A DNA stretch of 64,000 bases, from the NCBI RefSeq assembly GCF_003259955.1, contig NZ_QLMK01000004.1:1-64000 (forward strand). Reading direction: 5' to 3'. The notes under the pieces were generated by a model. That model searched no databases, had not been told where the DNA came from, and was given only the letters and a program-made list of their open reading frames with translations. Shown here piece by piece: positions 26,825 through 36,618 of this stretch (the stretch's first letter is position 1; each line of letters opens with the position of its first letter). Source of the DNA: Falsochrobactrum ovis. GTDB taxonomy: Bacteria > Pseudomonadota > Alphaproteobacteria > Rhizobiales > Rhizobiaceae. The position numbers and the translations under genes are program-made.

Positions 26825-26850
26825 TACGGCTGGCAAAGCTGCCAGCCGTA
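26825..26850 (-). terminator. Terminator of purA
   Basis: TACGGCTGGCA (26825-26835) and TGCCAGCCGTA (26840-26850) form an 11-bp stem with an AAGC loop, 14 bp beyond the purA stop. ATTTT follows on the plus strand; on the minus strand the tail is CTCAAATTTCTT. Confidence 0.7.
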
Positions 26851-26863
26851 ATTTTGATCTCAA

Positions 26864-28153
26864 TCAACCCTGAAATGGATCAGTTACCAAAATCGTGTCT
26901 TCGCGTTCTGGACTTGTAGAGAGCATTGCAACCGGAGCGCCAATGAGTTCTTCAATATGACGGACATATTTGACCGCTTGCGCTGGAAGATCATTCCACG
27001 AGCGCGCGCCAGCCGTTGTTTCTGACCAGCCGGGAAGCGTCTCATAGATCGGCTTCACCCGCGCTTGAGCGCCCATGGAAGACGGTAAATAATCAATGCG
27101 CTTGCCATCAAGTTCATAAGCGACGCAGATCTTGATTTCTTCCAAACCGTCCAGAACGTCCAGCTTGGTCAGCGCAATACCGGTAATGCCTGATGTGCGC
27201 ACTGTCTGACGCACAATAACAGCATCAAACCAACCGCAACGACGTTTGCGCCCGGTGACAACGCCAAATTCATGACCTTTTTCACCAAGGAATTGACCGA
27301 TTTCATCATCCAATTCTGTCGGAAACGGCCCCTCGCCCACACGGGTCGTATAAGCTTTGGTAATTCCAAGCACATAATTAATGGCGGTTGGGCCAAGACC
27401 AGAACCTGCGGCCGCTTGTCCTGCAACAGTGTTAGACGAGGTCACAAACGGATAGGTGCCGTGATCATTATCCAGAAGAGCGCCCTGAGCGCCTTCGAAT
27501 AAGATACGATCACCCGCCTTGCGGCGCTCATCCAAAACGCGCCAGACCTGATCAATATAGGGCAGGATTTGGTCAGCAACCGAAGTTAGTTCGTCCATAA
27601 TGGTTTCGACAGAAATTTCTTCCAGTCCCATACCACGGCGCAATAAGTTGTGATGCGTCAAGAGGCGCTCAACTTTAGGCTGAAGCGTTTCAGGTTCTGT
27701 CAAATCAATAACGCGGATCGCGCGCCGGCCAACCTTATCTTCATAGGCGGGGCCAATGCCGCGCTTGGTAGTACCGATCTTCAGGCCCGTGGTCGAGCCT
27801 TCACGCATCGCATCAAGTTCACGATGAATAGAGAGTATAAGCGGTGCATTTTCCGCAATGCGTAAAACCTCAGGATTAATGTCTACACCCTGGCCACGCA
27901 GCTTTTCAACTTCCGCTACGAAATGATGTGGATCCACGACCACACCATTCCCAATCACGCTTAATTTTCCACGCACAAGGCCGGACGGCAACAGCGAAAG
28001 CTTATAGCTGACGCCATCGATGACAAGCGTATGACCGGCATTGTGGCCGCCCTGATAACGCACGATCACATCGGCGCGCTCAGACAGCCAATCCACGATC
28101 TTTCCCTTGCCCTCGTCGCCCCATTGCGACCCGACGACAACTACATTTGCCAT
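26864..28153 (-). CDS. purA: Adenylosuccinate synthetase
   Basis: Enzyme of AMP synthesis joining IMP and aspartate with GTP (429 aa). Landmarks are the N-terminal [16 protein letters not shown] with its P-loop and catalytic Asp, [13 protein letters not shown] with catalytic His, [13 protein letters not shown], and the C-terminal [13 protein letters not shown] chose the ATG at 28153 because GAGGAG lies upstream and the protein then starts MANVVVVG as in the family; an upstream in-frame codon at 28177 is unlikely. Monocistronic, terminator downstream. Confidence 0.96.
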   Translation of the reverse strand: MANVVVVGSQWGDEGKGKIVDWLSERADVIVRYQGGHNAGHTLVIDGVSYKLSLLPSGLVRGKLSVIGNGVVVDPHHFVAEVEKLRGQGVDINPEVLRIAENAPLILSIHRELDAMREGSTTGLKIGTTKRGIGPAYEDKVGRRAIRVIDLTEPETLQPKVERLLTHHNLLRRGMGLEEISVETIMDELTSVADQILPYIDQVWRVLDERRKAGDRILFEGAQGALLDNDHGTYPFVTSSNTVAGQAAAGSGLGPTAINYVLGITKAYTTRVGEGPFPTELDDEIGQFLGEKGHEFGVVTGRKRRCGWFDAVIVRQTVRTSGITGIALTKLDVLDGLEEIKICVAYELDGKRIDYLPSSMGAQARVKPIYETLPGWSETTAGARSWNDLPAQAVKYVRHIEELIGAPVAMLSTSPEREDTILVTDPFQG

Positions 28154-28322
28154 TGAGAAAACTCCTCGGTCCGGCACTCGGCCGTTTAAACTAGTCCAAG
28201 GATCGCAAGCAGCCCTATTCTGTTCACTGGGGTGCTGATCCTTCGTCTCTATACAGATTGAAAATCAGTTGTGCGACTCTTTCATGCGGAAAAATTGCGC
28301 TTTTTAACGAAACTTTGTCGTT

Positions 28323-28832
28323 TTAACTTTTCCTGATCATATAAACGGCATCATCAGAATAGGTTCTCAGCTTCAATGCAAGGCTAGGTACATTTTTGGG
28401 AGTAAATCCCTGCTTCTCCCAAAAGCCCTGCGTACCATTAACAGCAACGAGCGCCATTGTTGGAAAATGCAATTCGCTGGCCTGCGCAATCATTTTTGCA
28501 ATCACGCGGGACGCCTGGCCTCCCGAACGCGCTTTGGGCAATAGGGCGACATCATGAATGTAAAAGACATCAGAATCGTCGCGCCAATCCCCATAGACCT
28601 TATTCAGTTCGGGAATGGAATCTTGAGACCACGGATGGCTTATTCCATATCCAAGAATCTCAGTGCCATTATCCAGCACGAAACACCCTTCGGGACAGGC
28701 ATTGAAGCGGTCTCGAAAGACCGCCTCTTCTTCAAAAAAGTCCGGGTGGACAATATTGGCGACCACATCCACCTGGGCAAGATCCTGCTCGCGCATCAAG
28801 CGCCATTGTGGTTGCTCATCGCGCTGCGTCAT
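28323..28832 (-). CDS. GNAT-family N-acetyltransferase
   Basis: Acetyltransferase of 169 aa with the GNAT fold: FYIHDVALLPKARSGGQASR is the beta-4 plus acetyl-CoA pyrophosphate loop and MALVAVNGTQGFWEKQGFTP the beta-5/alpha-4 end. The substrate is unknown. It starts 5 bp after the serA stop, so it is the third gene of serC-serA-GNAT. The context hints at an amino-acid-related or protein N-terminal substrate, but nothing proves it. Confidence 0.85.
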   Translation of the reverse strand: MTQRDEQPQWRLMREQDLAQVDVVANIVHPDFFEEEAVFRDRFNACPEGCFVLDNGTEILGYGISHPWSQDSIPELNKVYGDWRDDSDVFYIHDVALLPKARSGGQASRVIAKMIAQASELHFPTMALVAVNGTQGFWEKQGFTPKNVPSLALKLRTYSDDAVYMIRKS

Positions 28833-28837
28833 ATCGA

Positions 28838-30439
28838 TCAGCTTTCCTCAATATTGAAAACAAGCGGGCGGGCAACGCGGATCGACTCTTGCGCCGTCAG
28901 TTCTTCGAGCGCCGCCTGAGAGACTTTTTCATCGACATAAAGCATTGCAATCGCATCGCCACCAGGACGATTCCGGCCCAGCGCAAAATTTGCAATATTG
29001 ATATTATGCTTTCCGCAGATTGTCCCCAATAGACCGATCATGCCCGGCACGTCGTAATTGGCAACATAGAGCATATTCGGGCCAACTTCGGCATCCAAAT
29101 TGATACCCTTGATCTGAATGAAACGAGGTTTACCATCCGAGAAACATGTGCCCGCAATGGCGCGCTCTCTCTTAGTGGTTTTGACGGTAAGCTTGATATA
29201 GCCGTCAAAAATACCGGATTTATCTCGTTTGATTTCGGAGACAATGATCCCGCGTTCCTTCACCATGATCGGTGCAGAGACCATATTCACATCAGCCACT
29301 TGCGGACGGATCAGACCTGCAAGTGCAGCACTCACAAGCGCACGCGTATTCATGCCCGCAGTCGAGCCGTCAAACAGAACTTCTACTTCTTGAATTGGCT
29401 CGTCCGTCACCTGCCCAACAAATGCGCCAAGAACTTCTGCCAATTTCACAAAAGGCTTTAGTCGCGGTGCTTCTTCGGCAGTAATTGACGGCATGTTAAT
29501 CGCATTTGAGACAGCGCCTTTGGTCAGATAATCCGACATCTGCTCAGCAACTTGTACTGCAACATTTTCCTGCGCTTCAGTGGTCGATGCGCCAAGATGC
29601 GGCGTGCAGACAACATTCGGAAGATCGAACAATTCATTTTCTGTCGCTGGCTCGGTCTCGAATACGTCAATACCCGCTCCCGCTACGTGACCAGATTTGA
29701 GCGCCTCTACAAGATCTTTTTCAACAATCAGTCCGCCGCGGGCGCAATTGATTATCCGAACACCTTTTTTGGTTTTAGCCAAAGCTTCGGCATTGATGAT
29801 CCCGCGGGTTTTATCCGTTAAAGGCGTATGCAGCGTTATAAAATCCGCCCGGGCCAGCAGCGTGTCGAGTTCCACCTTTTCAACGCCCAGCTCCTGCGCT
29901 CGCGCTTCCGAAAGGAAAGGATCAAATGCAACCACATGCATTTTAAGCCCGATCGCTCGGCTTGCAACGACTGCGCCAATATTGCCACAACCAATCACGC
30001 CCAAGGTCTTGCCGGTAATCTCCACACCCATAAAGCGGTTTTTTTCCCACTTGCCGTTGCGGGTAGAAAAATCGGCTTCCGGAAGTTGTCTTGCAACTGC
30101 AAACATCAGCGCAATGGCGTGTTCTGCCGTGGTGATCGAATTGCCGAACGGCGTGTTCATCACAATAATACCGCGCCGCGATGCCGCCGGGATATCAATA
30201 TTATCGACGCCAATACCAGCCCGACCAATAACTTTCAGGTTTTTGGCGGCGTTGATCAGTTTTTCGGTTGCCTTAGTCGCAGAACGAATGGCCAAACCAT
30301 CATATTGATCAATGACTTCAAGCAGTTTTCCGCTATCTTTGCCAAGATCGGGCAGATAATCAACATCAACGCCACGCTCTTTAAAAATCTGCACGGCGGT
30401 CGGGGACAATTTATCGGATACGAGAACGCGAGGTGCCAT
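28838..30439 (-). CDS. serA: D-3-phosphoglycerate dehydrogenase
   Basis: First enzyme of serine synthesis, long type with 533 aa. It has the NAD-binding GVIGCGNIGAVVASRA, active-site residues in INCARGGLIVEKDLV and PHLGASTTEAQENVAVQVAEQ-type region with the catalytic His, then an intervening domain (about 320-450) and a C-terminal ACT domain (ANYDVPGMIGLLGTICGKHN) that usually binds serine. The ATG at 30439 follows GGAGG; the frame extends five codons further. It lies 81 bp downstream of serC in one operon. Confidence 0.95.
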   Translation of the reverse strand: MAPRVLVSDKLSPTAVQIFKERGVDVDYLPDLGKDSGKLLEVIDQYDGLAIRSATKATEKLINAAKNLKVIGRAGIGVDNIDIPAASRRGIIVMNTPFGNSITTAEHAIALMFAVARQLPEADFSTRNGKWEKNRFMGVEITGKTLGVIGCGNIGAVVASRAIGLKMHVVAFDPFLSEARAQELGVEKVELDTLLARADFITLHTPLTDKTRGIINAEALAKTKKGVRIINCARGGLIVEKDLVEALKSGHVAGAGIDVFETEPATENELFDLPNVVCTPHLGASTTEAQENVAVQVAEQMSDYLTKGAVSNAINMPSITAEEAPRLKPFVKLAEVLGAFVGQVTDEPIQEVEVLFDGSTAGMNTRALVSAALAGLIRPQVADVNMVSAPIMVKERGIIVSEIKRDKSGIFDGYIKLTVKTTKRERAIAGTCFSDGKPRFIQIKGINLDAEVGPNMLYVANYDVPGMIGLLGTICGKHNINIANFALGRNRPGGDAIAMLYVDEKVSQAALEELTAQESIRVARPLVFNIEES

Positions 30440-30520
30440 AAGGGCCTCCATCAAATTGAATCTCTATAAGGAAATGCGCCGTGATCACCCCAACGTGACC
30501 ACGGCATTGTTACCGACAGA

Positions 30521-31696
30521 TCAAGCCGCTGTTTGAAGCTCGGCTTTTTGTGTCGCAAAAGCCCAGTCAAGCCAGGCGGTCAGCGCTTCCAGATCAGAAG
30601 TCTCAACCGTGGCACCGGTCCATATGCGCAAACCTGATGGCGCATCACGATATGCGCCGATATCGTAGGCAACGCCTTCCTTATCAAGGAGCGCAACAAT
30701 GCCCTTTGCAAAAGCGGCCTGTTGCTCATTTGAGAGTACCTTCACCTCTGGATCGACAATCGTCAAACAGACGGATGTGTTGGATCGCGTCTGAGGATCA
30801 ACGGCCAGATTGGCAATCCATGGTGTTTTTTGCACGAACGCGTCTATCGCAGCGAAATTTGCATCCGCACGTGCCATCAGCCCTTCAAGACCTCCGACCG
30901 AGCGAGCCCAGCTCAATGCGTCAAGATAATCCTCGACACAAAGCATAGAGGGAGTGTTGATGGTCTCGCCAACGAAAATCCCTTCGATCAGCTTGCCACC
31001 TTTGGTTAGACGGAAAATCTTCGGCAGCGGCCAAGCTGGCTTATAGCTTTCCAGACGTTCAACAGCCCGAGGGCTAAGGATCAAAACGCCGTGTGCACCT
31101 TCGCCGCCCAGCACTTTTTGCCAAGAGAAAGTCACCACATCAAGCTTAGCGAAATCAAGACGCTGTGCGAATGCCGCCGAAGTCGCATCACAGATCGTCA
31201 ATCCTTGGCGCTGAGCAGGAATGAAATCGGCGTTCGGAACACGCACACCCGAAGTTGTGCCGTTCCAAGTAAAAACGACATCGCGATCAAAATCGACTTT
31301 TGTGAAATCAACTATCTCGCCATAAGGCGCTTCAAAGGTGCGCACATCCTCAAGCTTGAGCTGCTTGACCACATCGGTCACCCAGCCCGCGCCAAAGCTT
31401 TCCCACGCAACCATATCGACGCCACGCTCACCGAGCAGTGACCAAAGCGCCATTTCCACCGCACCAGTATCCGATGCTGGCACAATACCAATGCGGTAAT
31501 CGACCGGAACACCCAGGATTTCGCGCGTAAGATCGATGGCTTCTTTGAGTTTGGTCTTGCCTATCTTCGCGCGATGCGAACGGCCAAGTGGTGCATCAGC
31601 CAGCGCTTGAAGCGACCAGCCGGGACGTTTTGCACAGGGACCAGAAGAAAAATTAGGATTAGCCGGGCGAACTGCCGGCTTCGCAATCGTTGTCAT
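30521..31696 (-). CDS. serC: Phosphoserine aminotransferase
   Basis: PLP enzyme of serine synthesis (391 aa), of the alphaproteobacterial type. The PLP-binding Lys is in [20 protein letters not shown]. The N-terminus begins with [18 protein letters not shown]. It converts 3-phosphohydroxypyruvate with glutamate to phosphoserine and is first in serC-serA-GNAT. A structured leader overlaps its ribosome site, so the operon is probably controlled at the RNA level. Confidence 0.95.
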   Translation of the reverse strand: MTTIAKPAVRPANPNFSSGPCAKRPGWSLQALADAPLGRSHRAKIGKTKLKEAIDLTREILGVPVDYRIGIVPASDTGAVEMALWSLLGERGVDMVAWESFGAGWVTDVVKQLKLEDVRTFEAPYGEIVDFTKVDFDRDVVFTWNGTTSGVRVPNADFIPAQRQGLTICDATSAAFAQRLDFAKLDVVTFSWQKVLGGEGAHGVLILSPRAVERLESYKPAWPLPKIFRLTKGGKLIEGIFVGETINTPSMLCVEDYLDALSWARSVGGLEGLMARADANFAAIDAFVQKTPWIANLAVDPQTRSNTSVCLTIVDPEVKVLSNEQQAAFAKGIVALLDKEGVAYDIGAYRDAPSGLRIWTGATVETSDLEALTAWLDWAFATQKAELQTAA

Positions 31697-31699
31697 AAT

Positions 31700-31767
31700 G
31701 TTATTCCTATCCTCACAGATAGCACGCGCCTCGTTGGGGAGGCGTGGCCCGCTGATGAAGATAGCGG
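31700..31767 (-). promoter_or_regulatory. Structured leader of serC (serC RNA motif candidate)
   Basis: On the minus strand three hairpins occur in 70 bases before the ATG: CCGCT/AGCGG (31767-31749), CACGCCTC/GAGGCGCGTG with a bulge (31746-31723), and CTATC/GATAG (31722-31707), the last holding the GAGGATAGG ribosome site. A conserved serC leader motif has been described in alphaproteobacteria; I assign it by position and layout, not by alignment. Confidence 0.6.
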
Positions 31768-31836
31768 AAACATAAATTTACACAATATGTTTCGACTGAA
31801 TAGTTTTCCCCTCCCGAAAAAACGGCTGCGAAAAAG

Positions 31837-31860
31837 AAAAAGCCGGACAGACCGGGCTTT
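31837..31860 (-). terminator. Terminator of the outer-membrane protein gene
   Basis: On the minus strand AAAGCCCGG pairs with CCGGCTTT (one bulged base) and is followed by TTCTTTTTC, 21 bp after the stop codon. Confidence 0.75.
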
Positions 31861-31881
31861 CTGCATCAGTATCAGACTGCT

Positions 31882-32676
31882 TTAGCGATCGAACAGATAG
31901 CGCATACCCACGCGCACATCGTGAATATGCATTCCTTTGTCGTAACCATCGCCAATCCAGCGATTGCCCTCAAACATTTTGCCGCCATTGACATGGCGAT
32001 AGCGATAGCCTGCGTCGAGTTTCAGATTATGTGTAAGATCAACCGTAGCACCAGCCATCAGAGCATAGGTGAAACGCCAATTTGTCGCGCCTTCCTGTGT
32101 GCCGCCATAGCGCACATCTTTTAGATCCGCCCATTTTACTCGCGTTCCACCGATACCCGCCCCAACATAGGGCGTAACACCGCTGAAATTTCCAAGATCG
32201 ACATAAACGTTAGCCAAGATGGAAAGAGCCGAATAATGGCCGCGTTCTTCGGACGCACAGTCAATATTACCATTACAATTCGCGCCAAAAGTATTTCCTT
32301 CAAATTTGGAGCGGGTCATATAATCGAGCGTCAAATCTGTGCGGAAATAATCCGTCACCTGATAGCCGACGCCGCCGCCCAGTAGGAAAGATCCTTTGAG
32401 ATCGCCATGTAAAGTATTGCTACCAAACGTCCGAGAGCCACCGCAACCGACGCAATTATCAATCGTTGCATAATCGGCTTTCTTGAATTTGCTCCATGAA
32501 TAGCCAAGATCGCCCCGGATATACCATCCGCTAACGGCTGGTGGAGCGACGACCACTTCTGGAACGGGTTCTGGGACAGGTTCAATGAAATCCGCAGCCT
32601 GAGAAGGCATTGCTGCAACCATTAGCATGGCTGATGCCGCAACCCCGGCGTAAATTTGTTTAGTAAAACTTTTCAT
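31882..32676 (-). CDS. Omp25/Omp31-family outer-membrane beta-barrel protein
   Basis: Porin-like surface protein of 264 aa. A signal peptide (KQIYAGVAASAMLMVAAMPSQA) is followed by the family start ADFIEPVPEPVPE and VSGWYIRGDLGYSW, alternating beta strands, and the C-terminal DVRVGMRYLFDR ending in an aromatic-basic pair near the stop as barrel proteins do. Four Cys residues (CVGC; CNGNIDC) in a loop are unusual for the family. A CtrA-type box lies 69 bp upstream, in line with CtrA control of omp25 in Brucella. Confidence 0.88.
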   Translation of the reverse strand: MKSFTKQIYAGVAASAMLMVAAMPSQAADFIEPVPEPVPEVVVAPPAVSGWYIRGDLGYSWSKFKKADYATIDNCVGCGGSRTFGSNTLHGDLKGSFLLGGGVGYQVTDYFRTDLTLDYMTRSKFEGNTFGANCNGNIDCASEERGHYSALSILANVYVDLGNFSGVTPYVGAGIGGTRVKWADLKDVRYGGTQEGATNWRFTYALMAGATVDLTHNLKLDAGYRYRHVNGGKMFEGNRWIGDGYDKGMHIHDVRVGMRYLFDR

Positions 32677-32744
32677 TTCTGCCCCATCGAATTATTCCGC
32701 AATCGCGTTCATGAATGTTCGAATGGTAGAATATGCGAAAAAAG

Positions 32745-32761
32745 TTAAACGCTACTTAACC
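32745..32761. promoter_or_regulatory. CtrA box upstream of the outer-membrane protein gene
   Basis: TTAAACGCTACTTAACC matches TTAA-N7-TTAACC exactly. It is 69 bp upstream of the start codon, a promoter-proximal position for the cell-cycle regulator CtrA. Confidence 0.65.
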
Positions 32762-32829
32762 CTGTTTTTTAACCATACAATTTTAAGGTCATCGAATTGA
32801 AATGGGGGAGAAACCTTGTAACTCGCATA

Positions 32830-32858
32830 AAAAAAGCGCGGTGAGCCCGCGCTTTTTT
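32830..32858 (-). terminator. Terminator of glmM
   Basis: AAAAAAGCGCGG and CCGCGCTTTTTT form a 12-bp stem with a TGAGC loop, 17 bp after the glmM stop; T-runs exist in both directions. Confidence 0.9.
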
Positions 32859-32875
32859 GATCAAGTTTGAAAATT

Positions 32876-34228
32876 TTAAGCTGCATGGCTTTGGGACGAA
32901 ATAGCCCCAACAATATCATTGACCACTTTTTCAATCAGGCCACGATCATCACCTTCCGCCATGACGCGGATCAGTGGCTCCGTCCCCGATGGTCGAATAA
33001 CCAGCCGTCCCTGAACACCAAGTCGTTCACGCGCCTCGTCAATTGCACCTTTAACATGCTTATTCTCGAGCGGCTTACCCCCGGATATACGCACATTTTT
33101 GAGCAGTTGAGGTACCGGCTCAAACTTGTGACAAAGTTCACTCAACGGTTTGTTCTCTTGCTGAGCTACCGCAAGTATCTGTAAGGCCGCAATCAAGCCA
33201 TCGCCCGTAGTTGCAAAATCAGACAAAACAATATGTCCTGATTGCTCGCCACCGACATTAAAGCCATGCTTGCGCATATGCTCAACCACATAGCGATCGC
33301 CAACTTTGGTGCGCGCTAGGGTCAGTTTACGAGCATCAAGGAAACGTTCCAGTCCAAGATTTGACATGATGGTCGCAACGATCCCACCACCATGTAACAT
33401 ATTGGCATTAGCCCAGGCTTCAGCAATGACCGCCATAAGCTGATCACCATCAATGACGGTTCCGGTCTCATCCACCAACAACACGCGGTCAGCATCGCCG
33501 TCCAGCGCAATGCCGACATCCGCCCGGACTTCATGAACTTTTTTCATCAATCCGATCGGATGGGTTGACCCACATTCCTCATTAATATTGAGGCCATTCG
33601 GCTCATTATTAATGGTGATAACTTCCGCACCCAGCTCCCATAGCGCCGCGGGCGCAACCTTGTATCCAGCACCATTGGCGCAATCAACCACCACCCGCAG
33701 GCCGTTGAGCGAAACATCCCGAGGCAGGGTGCGCTTGGCAAACTCAATATAGCGATAAATATCGCCGTCGACGCGCTTAGCTTTACCCACATCACCATGA
33801 CTGGCCAGATGTTGAGATAAATCGCTATCAATCAGCTTTTCGATCTGAAGTTCAATTTCGTCTGAAAGCTTAAAACCATCGGGGCCGAAAAGTTTGATGC
33901 CATTATCATAAAACGGATTATGCGAAGCAGATATCATCACCCCAATATCCGCACGCAGCGAACGGCAGAGCATGGCAACAGCCGGGGTTGGGATCGGGCC
34001 CAACAGAAATACATCCATCCCCGCAGCGGTAAATCCCGCCACCAAGGCATTTTCCAGCATATAGCCAGAACGCCGTGTATCTTTACCAATCACGACACGA
34101 GATGCTTGTCCGCGGCGACGAAAAATATGTCCCACCGCCATGCCAACTTTCATGGCAATATCCGGCGTCATGGGAAAGCTGTTTGCCTGCCCTCTTATGC
34201 CGTCGGTTCCAAAATATTTCCGTGTCAT
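32876..34228 (-). CDS. glmM: Phosphoglucosamine mutase
   Basis: Converts glucosamine-6-phosphate to glucosamine-1-phosphate for peptidoglycan and LPS precursors (450 aa). The phosphoserine loop [14 protein letters not shown], metal-binding [11 protein letters not shown], sugar-binding GGEQSGHIV and the C-terminal [15 protein letters not shown] are all present. It starts [13 protein letters not shown] as in the family. It lies downstream of ftsH on the same strand, as in brucellae, but a terminator and 345 bp separate them, so it probably has its own promoter. Confidence 0.97.
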   Translation of the reverse strand: MTRKYFGTDGIRGQANSFPMTPDIAMKVGMAVGHIFRRRGQASRVVIGKDTRRSGYMLENALVAGFTAAGMDVFLLGPIPTPAVAMLCRSLRADIGVMISASHNPFYDNGIKLFGPDGFKLSDEIELQIEKLIDSDLSQHLASHGDVGKAKRVDGDIYRYIEFAKRTLPRDVSLNGLRVVVDCANGAGYKVAPAALWELGAEVITINNEPNGLNINEECGSTHPIGLMKKVHEVRADVGIALDGDADRVLLVDETGTVIDGDQLMAVIAEAWANANMLHGGGIVATIMSNLGLERFLDARKLTLARTKVGDRYVVEHMRKHGFNVGGEQSGHIVLSDFATTGDGLIAALQILAVAQQENKPLSELCHKFEPVPQLLKNVRISGGKPLENKHVKGAIDEARERLGVQGRLVIRPSGTEPLIRVMAEGDDRGLIEKVVNDIVGAISSQSHAA

Positions 34229-34387
34229 CGTTTTAGCCTTTTGCGCAATTGGGCTTTTTCAAGCTCCCGAATATCTGTCACGCATGAGATGAACCAGCGT
34301 CAATAGCCGGGCATTCATTGCCAGTAAATTGGGCGTTATTAGCGCAAAAACACCTTAAAAGGCAATTCTGCATTTCACTCGCCAATT

Positions 34388-34431
34388 AATCGCCAGTCAA
34401 TCGCCGGACAATCGTCAGTCAATCGTCAGCA
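34388..34431. repeat. Four tandem 11-bp repeats
   Basis: AATCGCCAGTC, AATCGCCGGAC, AATCGTCAGTC and AATCGTCAGCA lie head to tail upstream of glmM; the period is close to one helical turn. Confidence 0.75.
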
Positions 34432-34532
34432 AACAAAGCTTCGCTCCAGCAGCCTATCTAGGATGCGATTAAAAACTTAACTAAGGGTTTTCAGTCGATT
34501 GCACGATTGTTTAAGTTTTCTCTAAACACAAA

Positions 34533-34556
34533 AAAGCCGGGCCTCAGCCCGGCTTT
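34533..34556 (-). terminator. Terminator of ftsH
   Basis: AAAGCCGGGC and GCCCGGCTTT pair perfectly (10 bp, CTCA loop); on the minus strand TTTTTTGTG-type sequence follows, 19 bp after the ftsH stop. Confidence 0.9.
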
Positions 34557-34574
34557 CAATTTCAGAAACTTCGT

Positions 34575-36506
34575 TTACTGGGGCTGTGGATTAGGCTCCA
34601 GCCCCGGCTCACTTCCGGGTTCATCACCCTTGTTCTTACGCGGAGTTCCCGCTTTTGGCACTCCGGATCCACGCGAAGGCGTATCGCCACCGTCACGTGA
34701 AGGCTTATTACCGGCAATCAGTTCTTTGATTTCATCGCCACTGAGAGTTTCATACTCAAGCAAGCCTTCCGCAATCGCGATCCAGTCATCTCTTTTTTCG
34801 GTCAGAATTCGCGTCGCTTCTGCATAGGCTTCATCGATCAGCCTGCGAACCTCCGCATCAATGATCTGAGCTGTTTCTTCCGAAACATTCTGAGTCCGTG
34901 CGACCGAATGGCCAAGGAAAACTTCTTCCTGATTTTCGCCATAGGCGACCCGGCCCAGCTTGTCAGAATAACCCCACTGGGTCACCATCGCCCGAGCCAG
35001 CTTGGTAGCTTGCTGAATATCTGATGATGCACCGGAAGTGATATTTTCCTTTCCGAATTTCAGCTCTTCAGCAACCCGACCGCCCATCATGATAGCAAGA
35101 CGCGAAACCATCCAAGTATAGGTTGCCGAATAACGGTCACCTTCGGGCAGCTGCATCACCATGCCGAGCGCTCGTCCGCGTGGAATGATAGTAGCTTTAT
35201 GAACAGGGTCAGCTTTCGGGACGTTAATGGCAACGACCGCGTGGCCTGCCTCATGATAGGCCGTGTTGGCCTTTTCTTCGGGCGTCATGGCAGAGCGCCG
35301 CTCGGCACCCATCATGATCTTGTCTTTGGCGTCCTCAAATTCCTGCATGGTGACGACGCGCTTATTGCGACGCGCAGCCATTAGGGCAGATTCGTTGACA
35401 AGATTGGCAAGATCCGCGCCCGAAAAACCCGGAGTTCCGCGTGCAACGATCTTAAGATCAACATTCGGCGCTAGCGGCACATTACGCACATGAACCTTGA
35501 GGATCTGTTCGCGACCAACAATATCCGGATTCGGAACCACGACCTGTCGGTCAAAACGACCCGGACGAAGCAGTGCCGGATCAAGAACGTCAGGACGGTT
35601 GGTGGCTGCGATCAAAATGATCGATTCATTGGCTTCAAACCCATCCATTTCAACCAGCAACTGGTTGAGGGTCTGCTCACGTTCATCATTGCCACCGCCA
35701 AGTCCGGCACCACGATGCCGACCCACGGCGTCAATTTCGTCGATAAAGATGATGCAAGGCGCATTCTTCTTAGCCTGTTCGAACATGTCGCGGACGCGAC
35801 TTGCACCCACACCGACGAACATTTCAACAAAGTCAGAACCGGAAATGGTGAAGAAAGGCACATTCGCTTCACCCGCAACCGAACGAGCGAGCAGAGTCTT
35901 ACCTGTTCCGGGAGGTCCGACGAGCAATACACCACGAGGAATTTTACCGCCAAGCCGTTGGAATTTCTGCGGATCGCGCAAAAATTCGACAATTTCTTCC
36001 AGATCCTGCTTGGCTTCTTCGACACCAGCAACATCCTGAAAAGTCACGCGCCCATGTGCTTCTGTCAGCAACTTGGCTTTGGATTTACCAAAGCCCATCG
36101 CGCCGCGTGATCCGCCCTGCATCTGTCGCATGAAGAAAATCCATACGCCCAGAATAAGGATCATCGGCAGCCAGGAAAGCAGAATGCCAAGCAAAGAGCC
36201 AGATCCATCACTCTCGGGGCGAGCAGTGATCGTCACGCCCTTAGATTCAAGTCGCGAAACCAGACCCGTATCACCCGGCGAATAGGTCTGAAAGGTCGCG
36301 CTATTATCGGTATAGGTCCCGTTAATCTTATTCCCCATGATCGTGACAGATTTCACCCGACCATTGGTCACATCATCGATGAATTGAGAATAGGAGACTT
36401 CATTAGAGTTTGCGCGCTGACCAGGACTCTGGAACAGGTTGAACAGCGCAATCAAAAGAAGGGCAATGATCGCCCAAAGGGCGAAGTTGCGATAGTTCGG
36501 ATTCAT
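34575..36506 (-). CDS. ftsH: ATP-dependent zinc metalloprotease FtsH
   Basis: Membrane-anchored AAA protease of 643 aa that degrades membrane proteins and regulators such as RpoH. Two membrane helices ([18 protein letters not shown] and [21 protein letters not shown]) flank a periplasmic domain. The AAA module has [23 protein letters not shown] and an SRH region, and the zinc site is HEAGHAVV. I start at the ATG at 36506 ([11 protein letters not shown], the family N-terminus) instead of the upstream GTG at 36533. The leader has a UUCG hairpin. Confidence 0.97.
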   Translation of the reverse strand: MNPNYRNFALWAIIALLLIALFNLFQSPGQRANSNEVSYSQFIDDVTNGRVKSVTIMGNKINGTYTDNSATFQTYSPGDTGLVSRLESKGVTITARPESDGSGSLLGILLSWLPMILILGVWIFFMRQMQGGSRGAMGFGKSKAKLLTEAHGRVTFQDVAGVEEAKQDLEEIVEFLRDPQKFQRLGGKIPRGVLLVGPPGTGKTLLARSVAGEANVPFFTISGSDFVEMFVGVGASRVRDMFEQAKKNAPCIIFIDEIDAVGRHRGAGLGGGNDEREQTLNQLLVEMDGFEANESIILIAATNRPDVLDPALLRPGRFDRQVVVPNPDIVGREQILKVHVRNVPLAPNVDLKIVARGTPGFSGADLANLVNESALMAARRNKRVVTMQEFEDAKDKIMMGAERRSAMTPEEKANTAYHEAGHAVVAINVPKADPVHKATIIPRGRALGMVMQLPEGDRYSATYTWMVSRLAIMMGGRVAEELKFGKENITSGASSDIQQATKLARAMVTQWGYSDKLGRVAYGENQEEVFLGHSVARTQNVSEETAQIIDAEVRRLIDEAYAEATRILTEKRDDWIAIAEGLLEYETLSGDEIKELIAGNKPSRDGGDTPSRGSGVPKAGTPRKNKGDEPGSEPGLEPNPQPQ

Positions 36507-36532
36507 AACGGGTCCAATCGATACCACTGTCA

Positions 36533-36546
36533 CCCCGCGAACGGGG
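36533..36546 (-). promoter_or_regulatory. UUCG-loop hairpin in the ftsH leader
   Basis: On the minus strand CCCCG-TTCG-CGGGG forms a 5-bp GC stem with a UUCG-type tetraloop, 27 nt before the ftsH ATG. It could stabilise the transcript or affect initiation. Confidence 0.45.
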
Positions 36547-36618
36547 ATGAAATTCTACTCTAACATAGGTTCGAAGCACGGTCTTGCCAAGGCGAACATT
36601 CTGCCAGATTAGCGATTC

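Larger units (their letters stand above)
34229..34574. other. Intergenic region between ftsH and glmM
   Basis: Contains the ftsH terminator (34533-34556), four tandem 11-bp repeats (34388-34431), and presumably the glmM promoter. No gene or recognised RNA is visible. Confidence 0.6.
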
